DNA of 64,000 nucleotides from the NCBI GenBank assembly GCA_002261195.1, contig MVBO01000063.1, positions 1 through 64,000 of the forward strand, written 5' to 3'. The stretch's first letter is position 1. Every line of letters begins with the position of its first letter. Origin of the DNA: Bifiguratus adelaidae. Taxonomy: Eukaryota > Mucoromycota > Endogonomycetes > Endogonales. The notes under the pieces are model-generated. The model saw only the letters and a program-made list of their open reading frames with translations, did no database searches and was not told where the DNA came from. Shown here in pieces: positions 24,024 to 37,109 of the stretch. The translations under genes and the position numbers were made by a program.

Positions 24024-27000
24024 CTAAATCGAGAGTACCTCGTTCACATTTAAAGCAAACGCGTTGCCTTCGCCTCTGACGCCCTGTCGCATGTAATCTG
24101 GAATGTCGATTGTCCGAAATGTTCCTTTGATACGTGCCTCTAAATGACTCCTAGAAGGAACAAGAGCCGAGCAGTATATCCATACAGCATCGTAATGCGT
24201 CTGCTGCAAACGTCTGTACAACTCAATGCACTCCACCTGGATTTCCCGATGGTATCGCAGACTGTTTAGAAAATCCCGAGTACGAGACAGTATATCGAAA
24301 GTAACCTCATCTCGTAAGGGAACATGCTGTACGATGAGACGCAAGGTACGGAGAATAGCAATGAGCGCTTTGTGCGGCCTCGAATAGACGGAATAGCCGG
24401 GATGAGAAGGATGAAGTTGGGCTGGATCTTGCTGAATGGCATGGAAAAGTGTCTGAAATTTTGGCCAGACATCATCCATGACTCGTCGTGACAAAAAGTC
24501 TCCGCAGCCTTCAGCAATGGCTTGCATTAGGGTCAAGGCGTTCAGAATCACGTAAGGCTCTGGATCTGAAAGTCTTCGAATGAGCGAGGGCCAGATCGTA
24601 TGTATGAGCGGATTGAGTTCCAGAGGGCGATTCGACAAAACTGGTATAACCGTACGAATGAGTTTGAGAATGTCTGATCGCAAACGAGGAGACGCCGCAG
24701 CCAGAAAGTGGTGCGTTTTTCGGACAATATTGACGCAGATTTGTTGATTTCTGGTCAGTGGTGGTTGTTCAGCCTCCTTTGCTTCATGCAGTTGACCAGC
24801 TTGTTGCGCGTCTCTCATCTCATTCTCTGTCTTTTCCAAATCTTCACGTAACTCTTGCTCGGTGGGTAGTCCCAACTTGTCATCCTCTTCGTCCGTAGCT
24901 GCTTCCATCTTGTGCGCCTGGGCTAAGAAGTACTGCCCTATTTCCTCCGTACTCTTGCTCTCTTTTGCTACTTCTTCTACGTCGCCAAACCAAAACTCTG
25001 AGTATTTGCCCACAAATTCCGCAATCTCGGCTGACACGCCATCACTGCGTGCACTCTTGCTGTCTGGTTCTGAACCTGTGGGCAGCGAGCTCTCCTGATC
25101 CAATTCGCGACTGATAACCTTGACTGCGGCCAATAGACATGTGCATATATCTGCACAAATGCGCTCGTTCAGGCTCCACGCATCCAAACCATCAAACATC
25201 TCATCAATCACATCGCTGAGCAGAGGTAAGACACTGCTACCGGCGAATTGGATGAGAGCGGAGAACACACGTGGCGTCTGCGGATATAGAGCGATATTGC
25301 GCAAACGTGTGGAGATGGTGTTGACAATGTAATCAACATTATCGAGAATGAGATCTTGAGGTGAGGCATAGTCACAACTATGAGCGATAGTGGCTAACGT
25401 GAGCTGAGCTGTCGTGCTGACCCGAGCATTAGGCACGCCAATATGCTCAATGATGGGGTATAGGGCATCAATGAGCTCTAGCTTGAACGTTGACTTTAAC
25501 ACTAGTGAAGTTGTTGCGATCGTCTCCAGGACCATGCACAATGTCGAAAGGTAATCTCGGTGAGGAGAGGATGTGATCGTTTTGGTCTGAATATTGTGTG
25601 ATGTGATGCTTTGATCCGGTATTGGATAACTGACAATGTCCAGAGACACTAGTGCTCGGAAGATGTATTGCGCCAGACCATGCAACTTTGAATCTTCCGC
25701 CTGCGGCGTACCTGTATAACGGATGTTGTCTGATAATTCGCCGGACGTTGGGATTAGATTCGCTGCACCGATCAAGAGTTCATTGACGACGAACGCCGCC
25801 GGGCCCCAAAGCCCGTCCTTGTTGTTTCCGAACGCGAAATAGTTCATGCAGTGGTCGATCAGAATATCTGTGTCAGCGAGGGCGCCAATTGTGCGCAACG
25901 TGCGTTTGAGATGCTGCACCACGCGTGCATTCTCGAGGAAGACGAATCGCTTTGGCGGAAAGTTGACCGATTGGCTTTCATTTCTAGGATCGCTTAAGGC
26001 GAAATTATCGAAACCTTCAAGCAGACCCTTGACCTCCGTTACACCAAGGTCATCGTCTTCCATGCGTAACCCGTTGAACCACCCTAGTTCGACGCGGTTC
26101 CAGACGTTTCGAATAACAGTATTCGCCTCGTGCCCTAGCATGAGAGCGAAACCGCGAACAAGTGAAATGGCATTGAGTTTGCTTGATTCGTTACTGGAGG
26201 TCAGGTATTGAGGAAGCGATTCCATCCAGTTTGTCAGAGATTGCTTCAGGGTACTCGATATGGAGGTCTGAAATCGTGGATGGTTGGTAATGGCCGTTAA
26301 ATGATCTCGAGTTGGCGTCGACACCATCGAATAACTGTCATCCATGTATAAGACCAAAGTTTCGAGTAGAATACCCGTACTGTTGTCAAGTGTGAGTGTA
26401 CATGTTGACAATAGTTTGTATGCAAGGTTGGAGAACGCAAGGCGGACGGAAGGTTCGGAATGATTTCGACGGGTTAACAGTTGGTTTAATACTGCCTTGA
26501 TTTGGTGTTTGTTGCCGTTTAACCAAGCAGATGTGCGGTTTACGTTGTATGACAGTGGTTCTTGTGAATCGTGTGGATGAGAGGTAATATCACCGTTGTT
26601 ATCCGTTTTCCCTTCGCGAGCAAATTGACGCAGATCTTGGAATGAAGTAATGTCTTTGACGAGGTGGTTGTTGCTTTCGTCGGCCAACGTCTCACTAATG
26701 ACATCCCGAATCAGATCAAGTGCACGTGCTACGAGAGAGCGACTTTCAAGGTGCCCTTTAACAACCACATGTAGGAGATCCGAGAGTACCCCTGGTAATA
26801 CCGAAGCCAACACGTCCGGATCGCCTATATTATCAACCAGAACGCATCGCAATGCGTCAAGAGCTGTCATTCGGAGGTCAAGATATTGCTCATTGCGCAC
26901 AATGTCGAGCATGGAAAGAATGATTGGCCCAAGCACCGGTCGAAATGCTTCGGATCTCAGCGCAACAATCAACACTGTCTGCTGATTTTCTTCGAGAGCC

Positions 27001-27595
27001 TTCGTATAGCGTGCCCCGTCCGTCGGTCCATCCATTCTACGTACTGGCATCACTGCCATGATACACTTGACCGCAACTAGCTTCGTCTCCTCGGAAATCG
27101 ATGTTTGCCGTGCTGTTTCATCAGGATTGTGCGATAGAGCGCGTTTTATACCACCGAGACACAATGTGAACAGCAGCAAGAGCTGTTTCAACATCTCTGG
27201 TATCATGTCGTCCTGCCAGTGCCCATACTTCAGCAACCATAGTATGCACTGTAACCATGCATCCTTGATGTCATCTGGCATTGGTTCATTGTCGGTGGCC
27301 TTGGCACGCCGTCGCCATAGTCCCAACAGTGGAAACAAGACATACTCTCGCAATGTCTCGTTGAAGACCCTAGCGTGTCCACTTTCGAGCGATTCTGTCA
27401 ATGTTTGGTGAATGCCTCGTAAAAGTGTTGTGATGCGGGCGCTATTGCTTCGACTAACGAACGAGACTTTGAGCAACTCGACGCAGTCAGGCTTCAACTA
27501 CAGGTATGTCGCCTCAGTTGTTGTCGTAAAAGAGTGATAAAAGCGCTGCTCACCTTGAGGAACAGCTCCTGTCTCAAGTATTCATCATAGTCCAT
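24024..27595 (-). CDS. TTI1: TTI1, TTT-complex HEAT-repeat protein
   Basis: A short first exon (MDYDEYLRQELFLK, ATG 27595) joins a single giant exon of about 1,150 codons. The chain is alpha-helical throughout with HEAT-like repeats (e.g. VGVPNARVSTTAQLTLATIA and LIRTVIPVLSNRPLELNPLI). The C-terminus is typical of TTI1: IHTIWPSLIRRLSDPEPYVI, CGDFLSRRV, and the final YDAVWIYCSALVPSRSHLE. With TEL2 and TTI2 it forms the TTT co-chaperone that matures PIKK kinases (ATM, ATR, TOR). An acidic low-complexity loop lies near the middle of the C-terminal half. It looks complete. Confidence 0.85.
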
Positions 27596-27818
27596 TCTAC
27601 GGGAACAAACATTGGGAACTTTACAACGAACAAGGGCCAAGTCTACATGTGGAGATGAATTGAAGGGAGGAGAAGGAGGATGAAGCAGTGCGATTGCAAT
27701 GCGTAAAAACGATGACCTTTAGTCTGTACAAGCATTATTTGCGGTTAGCTAGCCGCTCGCCAAGAACCTTCGCCAAGAGGTGGCAAACGTGTCTGCCACG
27801 AGCTTGCGCGCTATCCAT

Positions 27819-28230
27819 TCACTTACTGGAGTTATTGACAGCGCCATAGCTCACGGCTGAGTGAGGCTCGTTCGGCAACGGCTGATAATGGAGACCTCCA
27901 GCCTCAAGGTCTTCAAAGTGGTCATTGTACTTGTGGATAATGTACCAAGCATGAATGATACCAGGAACTGTAAGAGAAAAAGGCAGAAGAGAGAGCAAGG
28001 TCAATAAAGACGCTGCGGAGAGTGAAAGAGGCCAGGCCAAGCAAACGACGTATCTCGACAATAGGGCCGTCAGTCACCCCAGCGGTATTCGTCCCCACAT
28101 TACCTGCGGCGAGACAGCATAGCGCAATGTTGATAAGTAGGTCAACAGAGCATCCTCGCTTGAAGAAGACAGCCACGGGAGGTAGAAAGAAGCCGACGAT
28201 AAAGAGAGTAATGTCCTTGCAAGAGTACAT
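27819..28230 (-). CDS. PMP3: PMP3/Ric1-type plasma-membrane proteolipid
   Basis: Two exons. Start ATG 28230 (MYSCKDITLFIVGFFLPPVA), then FKRGCSVDLLINIALC. A GT-AG intron follows, and exon 2 restores VPGIIHAWYIIHKY. Two hydrophobic hairpin segments and the PG(I)IHA(W/F) motif are diagnostic of this family, whose small members stabilise membrane potential under salt stress. The C-terminal tail (HFEDLEAGGLHYQPLPNE and a Ser/Asn-rich end) is longer than in yeast Pmp3, as in several fungal paralogues. Confidence 0.9.
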
Positions 28231-29785
28231 GGTCACTGTAGAACTGATAGACTAAGCGGTCGAATTTGTACCGTTTTGGATGAGGGTCGGAAGAATAAGT
28301 AAACGTGCTAATCATCCATTGCATGTCTCTTTGCCACTGAAAACTCAGTCCATGGGGTGGTTTGGTCGGATAGAACACAGGGAGCAACTGAAGGAAGTTG
28401 TGTCGGCCTGTTTATGGCTTTTCGACCATGTACAGCCCGGCAAGCTATACCGCCCTCGCTGCAATAGACCATGGGATAGGCATCATCACTCAAGCTCAAG
28501 TCAGCACTACTGCATGTCTAGAGTATTTGTAAAATGGCAAGCGCATAGGTAGACGAAGCATGTCAGGAGAATGATGGGAAAAATGCCTCGGAAGGACCAG
28601 AGTTCCCGAATCCAGCACACAAGGGTCTGGAGATTGGTCTGTCGCGGATCTATTCCTTATAGCTCCACAAACGACCAAACCAAAAGGGTATAAAACCTTC
28701 TTGTACGTACACGTGTCTCCGTTCATCCTCATGAAGCCATCGGATGGGTGATGAACGCCATCGTGACCTGCTCTTGTGGATGTGGAAATATGGCGATCCA
28801 GGCACGTATAGCTTTGACTGTTGCGGTGGGACACCTCATTCAATGCGATTTCCATACACTTCATTCACACTTATGTATCGTCGGCGGTATCTCTTTGCTT
28901 GTGAAGGGCATTTCCGACTTCCCACGACAATCTGATGCACATTTGAGATTTCCGATCACTTCAAAGGTGACCCCACGGGAACTCCGAGTTCGGCATAGCA
29001 CCTTTCAGGAAATTGGCGTTCTACACCGGCGTAAACGGTGGGACATTCTGAGAGTCTCCTGTCAAACTATCATTCGGGCCGGACAGCGTGCGCCTTCCGG
29101 TGTGCGACCATGACAGAGTCGGGAAGCAGGGATGGATCTGCCAACACGACAAACTCCAAAAGTGCGCAATGCTTGTCGACCACGTCACAATTGACATTCT
29201 ATCCGACAGCAGGTAAACGTGGGTCAACTCATAGATGTCAGACGATGTGTCAAATGAACAACAGACACGAAAAGCGGAATGTTCTTGTCCTACCTTATAC
29301 CAGATGATCCTGCAGCAAGTGATTTGTAAGCGTAATTGCTCGAATCTAGGTAGTCGATCCCTCATGGATGAACCTGACCAAAAGACGAGGCCGTACAAGC
29401 TGAATTGGGACCTTTATGTGGGACAACGCCTTCTCCAGATTTTGCCAATGTCCATAAAGGAATATAGCGCCGATCGATGATGCATTGAAACGGGAAAGGA
29501 CCCTTGTCTGCATTGTTCGCGTGGTGTCTTGAGAACATTATCCGTGAAAGAGGTGCGGCGTGAGGTATAGATGCGGGATGTACATCCGACTAAGGGGCCT
29601 CCCTTGTGGAAGGGAATCAACTTTCGAATTTCATATGTCGCTGACTTTGTTCCTGGACGGAGACGGGAATGCCAATGCCGATCGCGCAGCTGTTTTCAAC
29701 ATGGCGAAAGGTATAAATGCATCGATGTATAGAAGAGCAAGACCAGTCATTCGCTACATTTCTGGAAAGCTCAACTTCCTTCACT
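28231..29785. other. Gene-poor stretch upstream of the lipase gene
   Basis: About 1.5 kb without a gene I can support. A TATA-like element (TATAAAA) sits near 28688 on the plus strand. An ORF from an ATG near 28751 to 29113 lies downstream, but its composition is not convincing and the antisense strand is equally open. The lipase promoter occupies the right end, with a TATA box (TATAAAT) near 29712, about 70 nt before the lipase ATG. Confidence 0.4.
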
Positions 29786-30650
29786 ATGCGTCTTCATCTA
29801 TCCTTCCTCGGCGCAATTGCATTCACTGCCTCGGCGCTGGCCGCCCCAGTTGAGAAACGCAGCAGTTCGGGATGGAATGATTACTCGTGTAAGCCTTCTG
29901 CTGCGCATCCAAGGCCTCTCATTCTTGTTCATGGACTCTTTGGCAATGGTGGTCCTTGTAAGTTCAAGCCACGATTTGGCGCTTATCGTTGACACTCACG
30001 GTCGTTCAATAGATTGGGATTACATGGCACCAAGACTAGCTAATCAAGGTTATTGCGTCTTTTCTCTGTCTTATGGCGGAAACGGCTTGTTTGGAGGTAC
30101 GGGTCCAATTGAAGATAGCGCCCGCGAGCTATCATCCTTTGTCGACAACGTCCTTTCGACGACAGGTAAATCCCAGGTCGACATGGTTGGGCACTCGGAA
30201 GGCGGTCTCATGCCCCGTTATTACATCAAGAATCTTGGGGGTGCCTCCAAGGTCAATATTTTCATTGGACTCGCTCCAGTTGGTCATGGTACCACCCTGG
30301 ATGGTTTGGGTACTTTGGCTTCAAAAGTTGGCTTCTTGAATGCCTTAACAGTGGACATCTGTCCAGCTTGTGCGGAAATGATTGTTGGGTCCAGCTTCTT
30401 GACCACCCTTGACGCGGGCGGTGACACCGTTCCTGGCCCAACTTACATCACCCTCGTCACCAAGTACGATGAAGCAGTGACACCCTACACGAGCGGCGAA
30501 TTGAACGGTGCAGCCAATTACGTCCTGCAAAACTTTTGCGGTCTCGATTTTACTGAACACATCGGTATTACTTCAGACGAGCGTGCCCTTCACTTTGTCA
30601 AGAATCAATTGGATCCTGCGAACGCTACTCCTGTTAATTGCTTTGGTTGA
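29786..30650 (+). CDS. Secreted lipase/esterase (Lipase_2-like alpha/beta hydrolase)
   Basis: Start ATG 29786. A signal peptide (MRLHLSFLGAIAFTASALA) ends near a KR site, suggesting secretion and propeptide removal. The oxyanion strand reads PLILVHGLFGNGG, the nucleophile elbow is VGHSEGG (GxSxG), and the helix after it is LMPRYYIKNLGG. A conserved Asp is in TLVTKYDEAVTPY and the likely catalytic His in FTEHIGI. One 56 nt intron at about 29957-30012 joins GGPY and WDYMAPRLA. The length of about 270 residues fits extracellular class-2 lipases, which hydrolyse acylglycerols or esters. A TATA box lies about 70 nt upstream. Confidence 0.85.
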
Positions 30651-30881
30651 TCCATGCAGCAAGGATGGCGCCTCCCGCTAGGCGATGAGGAATTTTATCT
30701 TCTATCTTAGCTACTCTGTGATCTACTATACCATAGGTGTATTATACCAAATAACAGCAACGCTTGAAGCGATTTGCATCTCAATACTCTGGATTCCAAA
30801 TGGTACTACTGACACTTTACATGTATATACAGATATACACACATTGAAAAACTCGGACTGAGCCCACCTCCATTGGCCGGT

Positions 30882-32432
30882 TTAGATTTTTTCGAATCCC
30901 AAATCATCGTCTTGAATTGCCTCAGGTGACATTAAGGTGGAGGACGCCGACATTGACGACAACTGATCGCGCCTTGTTTTGGGCTTTACCCAGCTAGACA
31001 TCCAATCTGGTACCCATCGATCAATGAGGGGGTTGAAGTGATTACTGTCGCCATACATTATGGTATCACTTGGATACTCCAAAGTGAGAGCGTCGGATAG
31101 CGCTTCCTCGAGTGCATATCTATGCCGATGCAGAAACGACTGCCTGATACGACTGAATTTGTAAAGACGGTCGTAGCCCGAGTGGAGGAATGCGTTGTAT
31201 GCATCACCATAAGTTGCACGTAGAGCTGGAGACCATGAATTGACTCTTGACAATACCTAAAGGGCTGCTAAGCTACAGCTCCAGAGCTTGTGAATTGCTT
31301 TACCTCTCGCTCTTGATTGTCGTGGATCAGGGCAAGCTGCTCAAACCCTCCCGGAAACTTGGGCTTTAGGCATATGATCTTGATACCGGAGCCAACAAGC
31401 TCGCGTCTTAGGCTATTGGCGATAGCTTCAAGAGCATAATCGGTCGCAGCGGCTGGCGAAAGGAAGGGCAAGGGTACTGGGCTGGCTGGCGAACGGGATA
31501 TGAAAAGGATACGAACCGTGCGATCTGGTCGTTGCCGTAACTAATCGGTCGTGAGTACAGAGCTGCTGATCAGGAGCCACTTACCAGTGGCAGACATTGC
31601 TTGATAATGGCAATGTTGTAAAGAACATTCTCGTCAAAGTTCGCTCGCCATTGTGCAAGCTCAAGGCTTTCGAGTGGAGCCGGAATGCATTCGGTGGAGC
31701 TGTTGATAACTCCGACCAAGGAGGCTTCTGGCTGACTTTGAATGTGATCTATGGCCGCTTGCATGGATTCCGCATTCTCCTTGTCAAACACTAGAGGCAC
31801 GATTGAACCCTGTGAGTCATCATTGATTGATGATAATGTCATCCGGTCCAAGCTTTTAGCAAGCTCTGCGTTTGGCACCGTCGCATAGACTGTATATCCC
31901 TTCCTTCGAAAATACATCAAGACTGGCGCCATCACAGATGAATGTGAATTGGTTACCACTGGACATCGAGTAAGATGCGTGTACTTGCCAAGTCCCACCA
32001 CTCACCTATAGCTTCACGACGACTTGGACCAGTGGCCGTAGCTTTCATCACGCGCCGTTTCCTTCGCCGGGATATCAAAGTACTCGATAGTATATAGACA
32101 CCGACACCAGCAACAACGACAAACACGAACGCTTTGCGTTTGTTCTCAGATATCCATATCTTTGCACCTAACAGCCGGTTTATCCATCCAGGAGCCGTCG
32201 TTGCGGTCGCAGAAGCCGGTGGAGGCGGTGGAGGCATAGTGAAAGGCGGTGGTACGACTTCGTCATGAATCTTTCCAGTCACTGCGTCAGTGACTGAAGT
32301 GACAAGAGACTTGATACTATCACGGAGTTTGGCTGGAAGAGCCTGCAAGTTGGGTGTACTGTCCAGAATATCGTCAAGAGGACTCATGTCAGTACAAGAA
32401 GCGGTGCATGATGGATGTCCTTTTATGGTCAT
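30882..32432 (-). CDS. DUF1776-like short-chain dehydrogenase-type membrane protein
   Basis: Several exons. The N-terminal region (MSPLDDILDSTPNLQALPAK from ATG 32387, or the upstream ATG at 32432) is followed by a Pro-rich stretch and one membrane helix (KAFVFVVVAGVGVYILSSTLI). A Rossmann-like domain starts VVTNSHSSVMAPVLMYFRRK and includes YTVYATVPN. A segment with SPAAATDYALEAIANSLRRE corresponds to the SDR catalytic region, but the usual YxxxK is not conserved (ATDYALEA). The C-terminal part is helical. This matches the fungal DUF1776 family (yeast YNL181W/PBR1 group), probable membrane-anchored SDR relatives of unknown substrate. Confidence 0.65.
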
Positions 32433-32486
32433 GATGCATTCGGTACATCCCAGGTGTTTTTAAGTGATACCAACGAGCTTCTCAAC

Positions 32487-35400
32487 TTATGGATGGCTTT
32501 CACTAGAACGTCTCGGTGTCTGTGATGGTGGAGAAAGGAGTTGCGGAGAGGATGGTGACGATCGCATTGAAGGTGTATCGCTGCCGTTGAAATTGTTGCG
32601 ATGACTAGACTCTTTCAAGAGAAATGATATCCATGCGTCGGAGAAGGACTCTTCTGCGAAATCTTGATCGACGCTCGGTCGAGGAGCGGGTGTGCTCCAA
32701 CCTGGTGTTGCTCCAGAGTTCGTAGAGGCACTATTAGAAGGATTGCGAGCACGGATAAGGCCAACTTCGGCCTTTTGTTCTTCTGTGAAATCGAGCACGC
32801 TCGCCATAATGTTAAGGGTATCGTAACGTTTGCGATCGGCTCTCGGTGCTTTCACAAAGGTAATCAGTAAGTTTGATATCAGACGACTGCGAAGGGAAAT
32901 GCATGAGTGAACGATACACGGTCAACGCGCGTAGCTCTTACCCGTCCACATTGTTCTCTCCGCTCGTCTCCTTGAGTCGCCGCATGGCTTCCACGAGGTG
33001 CTCGTTGAGTATGACGGCTGAATGAAGAAAAATCAGATCTAGCTTTTATCTCTGTGTCCACACTCTTACCTTCATGACGAAGTTTGCCAATGAGCAACGT
33101 TCTCTCTTTCACCTCCTTCTCCAACTGCTGAACCTTGGCCGCATCTTTGCCCACTTCGCTAACTTTAGCTTCAGCTTCCTTCGCTCGAGCTTGATATTCA
33201 TAAAGTGAAGCCTTGGTGGCATTGAGTTGGTTCTGAAGATTCTCCACTGCGTACTTAATTTCCGAGTTCTTTGTCGCTTGGAATTCCTCCAAAACTGACT
33301 GCAGGTTACTCAAACTCTCCGTGTCACGAGCCTTGTCAGCCTCTAGTTTGGCCCTTCGGGCTTCGGCAATCTCCAGTTGATTCTTTGTGTTTTGGAACAG
33401 CTCCAGGACCCGATTCTTCTCTGCCTTTTCCTCGAGTGCGAATGCTTTCCATTCGTCCTTCTCTCTCTCGATACGTTCCAGTTGGGTCTTAGCAGACCGT
33501 AGCTCGTCATCCCGTTCTCCGAGTTCGCGAGAGAGCTCTTGCTGACCCTTGAAGAGCTGATCGCGAAGTCTGTCCAGCTCTTGAGATTTCTGATCCAATG
33601 CTGCATGCAATTCGTCGAGCCTCTGTATGAGTTCTGCATTTTGGTTCGTCAACTCGGATACTTTGGTACGTAAATTGCGATTCTCGTCCATCTCTGCTTG
33701 GAGACGAGGACCGACGGCGGTCTTCATCGCACTGACTTTGTCGAGGAGGCCACTGTAGTCCTTGTTGAGAATCTTGTTCTCCTCCGTAATGTTGTGGAGA
33801 TTTCGTTTGGTATTTTCTAGTTCGACTTTCAAGTTTTCAGCATCTGCCAATTTCTCCTGTAGCTGTGCCATATCCGCCTGGAGCTTCTTGTAGTTGTCCA
33901 TGACAGTTTTATCGCTACTTTCCATCCTGGAGAGCTTTTCTTCCAATTGCTCTAGTTTCTCGTTCAGAGTTTCTTTCTCTTGCGCCAATTGCGCCTTTTC
34001 TTCTTCCAATTCATACTGCTGACTTCGCAGTTGCGTTAACGCTCGCTTGTGATCTACTCAAGCAAAATTCGATGAATATTTCCTTTGAGTAGTGCATGCA
34101 ATCTTCACTAACCAGCTGAAGCCTTCTCCATCTCCTTTCTCAGCGACTCGACTTCTTTCTTCATGTATGCGTGATGATTCTCGATCTTGTTGCGTATGTC
34201 CTCCATAACAACTGCAGCATGTGACGGTATCCGACTGTCAAAGGAGTAATCTTTCTCATCGATTATGGCGACGACTCCGTCTAGTACGGCCTCTAGAGCA
34301 TCTGCTGGGCGCTTAGCGGGGTCGTATTCTCTGCGGGGCTTACTTACCCAGGCTGTTTTGACTTTGATCATCGGCTTGCTTGGATGAGTGCGCCTTGCTG
34401 AGCTTTTCCTCGAGCTCTCTCATTTCTTCTTCCAAATCCTTTCGCTTCGTCTGCTCCCCCGACAGTGTGGTGGATAGACTCTCCTTTTCTTCCAGTAGCT
34501 TCTTGTATTTTTCTGAGGAAGAAACATCTCCATCTGTCATCTGTTCGCTCGCGTGTGCTTCTACACTGCCAAACGCAGCACCTGGAAGGCTATTAAGCTC
34601 CTTTCGAAGTTCATCCAGTTGCGCAAGGAGACCTCCAGTCTTGGGCTTTCCTTTGGCAATCTTGTTGTTGCCAGCGCTTTTCGCGGCGGCGTCAATGGAC
34701 GCGGCGTTCTTTCGAATAGCGTCAACGTTGTCCTTGAGTTTCTGTATCCACTCATTGGTGTCTCGTGAACTGGCGCCACCTGCCTGAACATCAGCCCGGT
34801 TCGACTCGGCAAAGAGTTTGGTCTCTAGATTGGTAATTTGCTGTTGCAGGACCGACTTTTCGTGCTCGTGTTGACCGTTCAATTCGTGTTGAGAAGTTTG
34901 TAGCTGCTCCAGCTCCTTGGCAAGACTCTCCCGAGCAGCATCGAGGGCTTGCTTTTCCCGCGCATAATCTTCGGATTGCTGTTGGTTCGCTTCGCTGGCT
35001 TTGGCGAGCTGGGATTTGTAATCTGCGAGCTGCTTCTCAAAGTCGAGTTGGGCGTCTTGAGCAGCTGTGCTCTTTTTGCTCTCTTCCAATTGCTCCTGCA
35101 GGCTTCTGTTTTCGTCACGAACGGCGTCCAAAGCCCGTTTATGTTCATCAGCGAGGGCTTTCGACCTTACAAGTTCGGCTTCCTTATCCGCCAATTGCTT
35201 TTCGATGGTGTCGAGCTTATCGGCCTTGTCGTTGAGAGTCGCATTCTCTGCTGCCAAGCGCTTCAGGTGAGCGCCGGCTGTCACCAGTTTCTTTTCCAAG
35301 TCGGCCGCCCTCTTTGCTGACGAATCGCTGGTTCGAGACGCTGTAACATTATCAAGCTAGCATCGTTGTAAACTCGTTTGCCCTGACTGGTACGTGCAGT

Positions 35401-35600
35401 GATCTTACCGAGTGAGCAAGCTCCGTAGCCATGTCTTTGAGTTGTCGAATCTGCTCCAGCGCCTCTGCAAACCACGTTAGAATACCCATCGGGAATTATA
35501 TGGGACACATACCGGGAGCCGACAAACCTGTTTCGCCAAAGCGAGAGAGGTTCTTGATAATAGCGGCGCCGGCGCCATGTCCGTCCGGCGCCTTGGACAT
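32487..35600 (-). CDS. RUD3: RUD3/GMAP-210-like golgin with GRAB domain
   Basis: Start ATG 35600 (MSKAPDGHGAGAAIIKNLSR). The chain is about 900 residues of nearly unbroken coiled coil (heptads such as LAAENATLNDKADKLDTIEK and MEEEKAQLAQEKETLNEKLE). The C-terminal GRIP-related Arf-binding region joins LIGKLRHE, VILNEHLVEAMRRLKE, RLISNLLITFV and RADRKRYDTLNIMASVLDF. A Ser/Pro-rich tail ends at 32487. RUD3 is a cis-Golgi tether recruited by Arf1 through the GRAB domain. Exon joins across short introns (e.g. near 34.05 and 32.87 kb) keep the frame. The name rests on the GRAB signature plus the coiled-coil length. Confidence 0.78.
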
Positions 35601-35650
35601 GGACGTTGTGAACAGGTACTGCGAAAGGTACGAAAAGAAAAAGTACGAAT

Positions 35651-36905
35651 TTATTGGCGAATTTGTCGCGAGACGTCTCTAATCGTTTGAAGATAGACGC
35701 GGCACATCTCTGGGTCGGTACCTGGCATGATACCGTGACCCAAGTTGGCTATCCATTTGGCGTCTTTGCCAAAAGCCTTGACCATGTTGGTTGCAGTCTC
35801 GCGAACTTTCTCCGGTGTTCCAAACAAGACAGTGGGATCCATGTTGCCTTGCACAGCGACACGACCGCCTGTTTGTTCCTTGGCAAATTCCGGAGGAATT
35901 GTCCAGTCGAGACCAACGACACTGTAACCCATATTGGACAAATCTTTGAGCGCAAACCAGGCGCCTTTCGCGAATATGACCATAGGGACAATATCGACAC
36001 CGGCGATGGATAAATTTTCCTGAACTCTGGCAGCAATCTGGTGTAAGTATGGTAGTGAAAAGGTTCTGAAGTCCTCAGGTGACAAGTCGCCGGCCCATGA
36101 ATCAAAGACTTGAAGAATCTGACATGTGATGGTTAGACAAGATATGCGAGATGATCAGCCAAACGTACCTGAGCACCCGCTTTGACTTGACCAACCAAAT
36201 ATTCTACCGTGACATCCGTGATGTGCTGCAACAGACGGTGGCTGGCCTCGGGATACCGGTACAACCAAGTTTTGGCCTTGGTGAACAACTTCGATCCACC
36301 ACCTTCGATCATGTAGGCAAAGAGGGTCCAGGGGGCACCGGAGAAGCCAAAGAGAGGAACACGTCCCTCTAGCTTGTGCCTTGTCAAAGTGATGGCTTCA
36401 AAAACATATCCAAGCTCCTTGTTAACGTCCACATTCTTGGTCAGGCGCTCCAGATCATCTGGTGTCTCGATTGGATGCGGGAAAAAGGGTGCAGGATTCA
36501 TCAGGACTTCAAGTCCCATGGCCTGGGGAATGACGAGAATATCGCTAAAGATGATGGCCGCATCGAGCAAGCCATCGTAATATTCGATAGGCTCCAAAGT
36601 CACCTCAGACGCAATCTCAGGGGTTCTACATATCGTGAAAAAGTCGTGTTCCTTTTTCATCTCGCGGAATTCTAAGCGACATGGTGAGTTGCTGCCTGAA
36701 AGACAGCGTAGAACCTCATGCACCACTTACTTGGCAATGTCCGACCGGCTTGACGCATAATCCATACCGGTGTTCGTTCGACTTGTTCACCTGCACAATA
36801 CAAAGGATGGCAAATCAGCACCTTGCAATGAGAAGTACAGTACATATTCGCTTGCTTACCCCGCGCTGCTCGCAGAATCAAGTCATTTTTCAGAGGTGCA
36901 AACAT
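35651..36905 (-). CDS. HEM12: Uroporphyrinogen decarboxylase
   Basis: Start at ATG 36905 ([16 protein letters not shown]) matches the known short N-terminus. The joined chain has the family signatures [27 protein letters not shown] and [20 protein letters not shown], plus [32 protein letters not shown] and the C-terminal [13 protein letters not shown]. The Arg in RQAGR and the Asp in FSDI are the catalytic-site residues. It converts uroporphyrinogen III to coproporphyrinogen III in cytosolic heme synthesis. The length of about 360 residues is normal and the motifs are intact. In-frame sequence upstream of 36905 is separated by a likely non-coding stretch. Confidence 0.95.
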
Positions 36906-37109
36906 GAGTTGAGCCGGCTCTTTGTCTGTTACTACAAGAATTAGCAATTTCGGCGTTCAATTTGAGGTTGCCGCGTCGCAGCAATCTCAACAAATCCAGC
37001 GCATAGACACAAGGAATGGTAAAGAATGAGGATAATTCAGCCCTCCGGACCCAGATTAGGACTGTGCACCAGGCTAGGGAGCCATTTTCGCAAACGTATT
37101 GGTCAACGG

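Noticed and set aside
28748-29113. 121-codon plus-strand ORF after a TATA-like element
   Set aside because: No domain, low-complexity-free but unconvincing composition, and the opposite strand is equally open; left as gene-poor sequence.
29021-29398. 125-codon minus-strand ORF
   Set aside because: Cys/Trp/Ser-rich with no motif and no plausible splice partners.
34380-35320. Plus-strand ORFs rich in Ser/Leu opposite the golgin
   Set aside because: They are antisense of the coiled-coil coding frame; the composition mirrors Glu/Lys/Leu codons.
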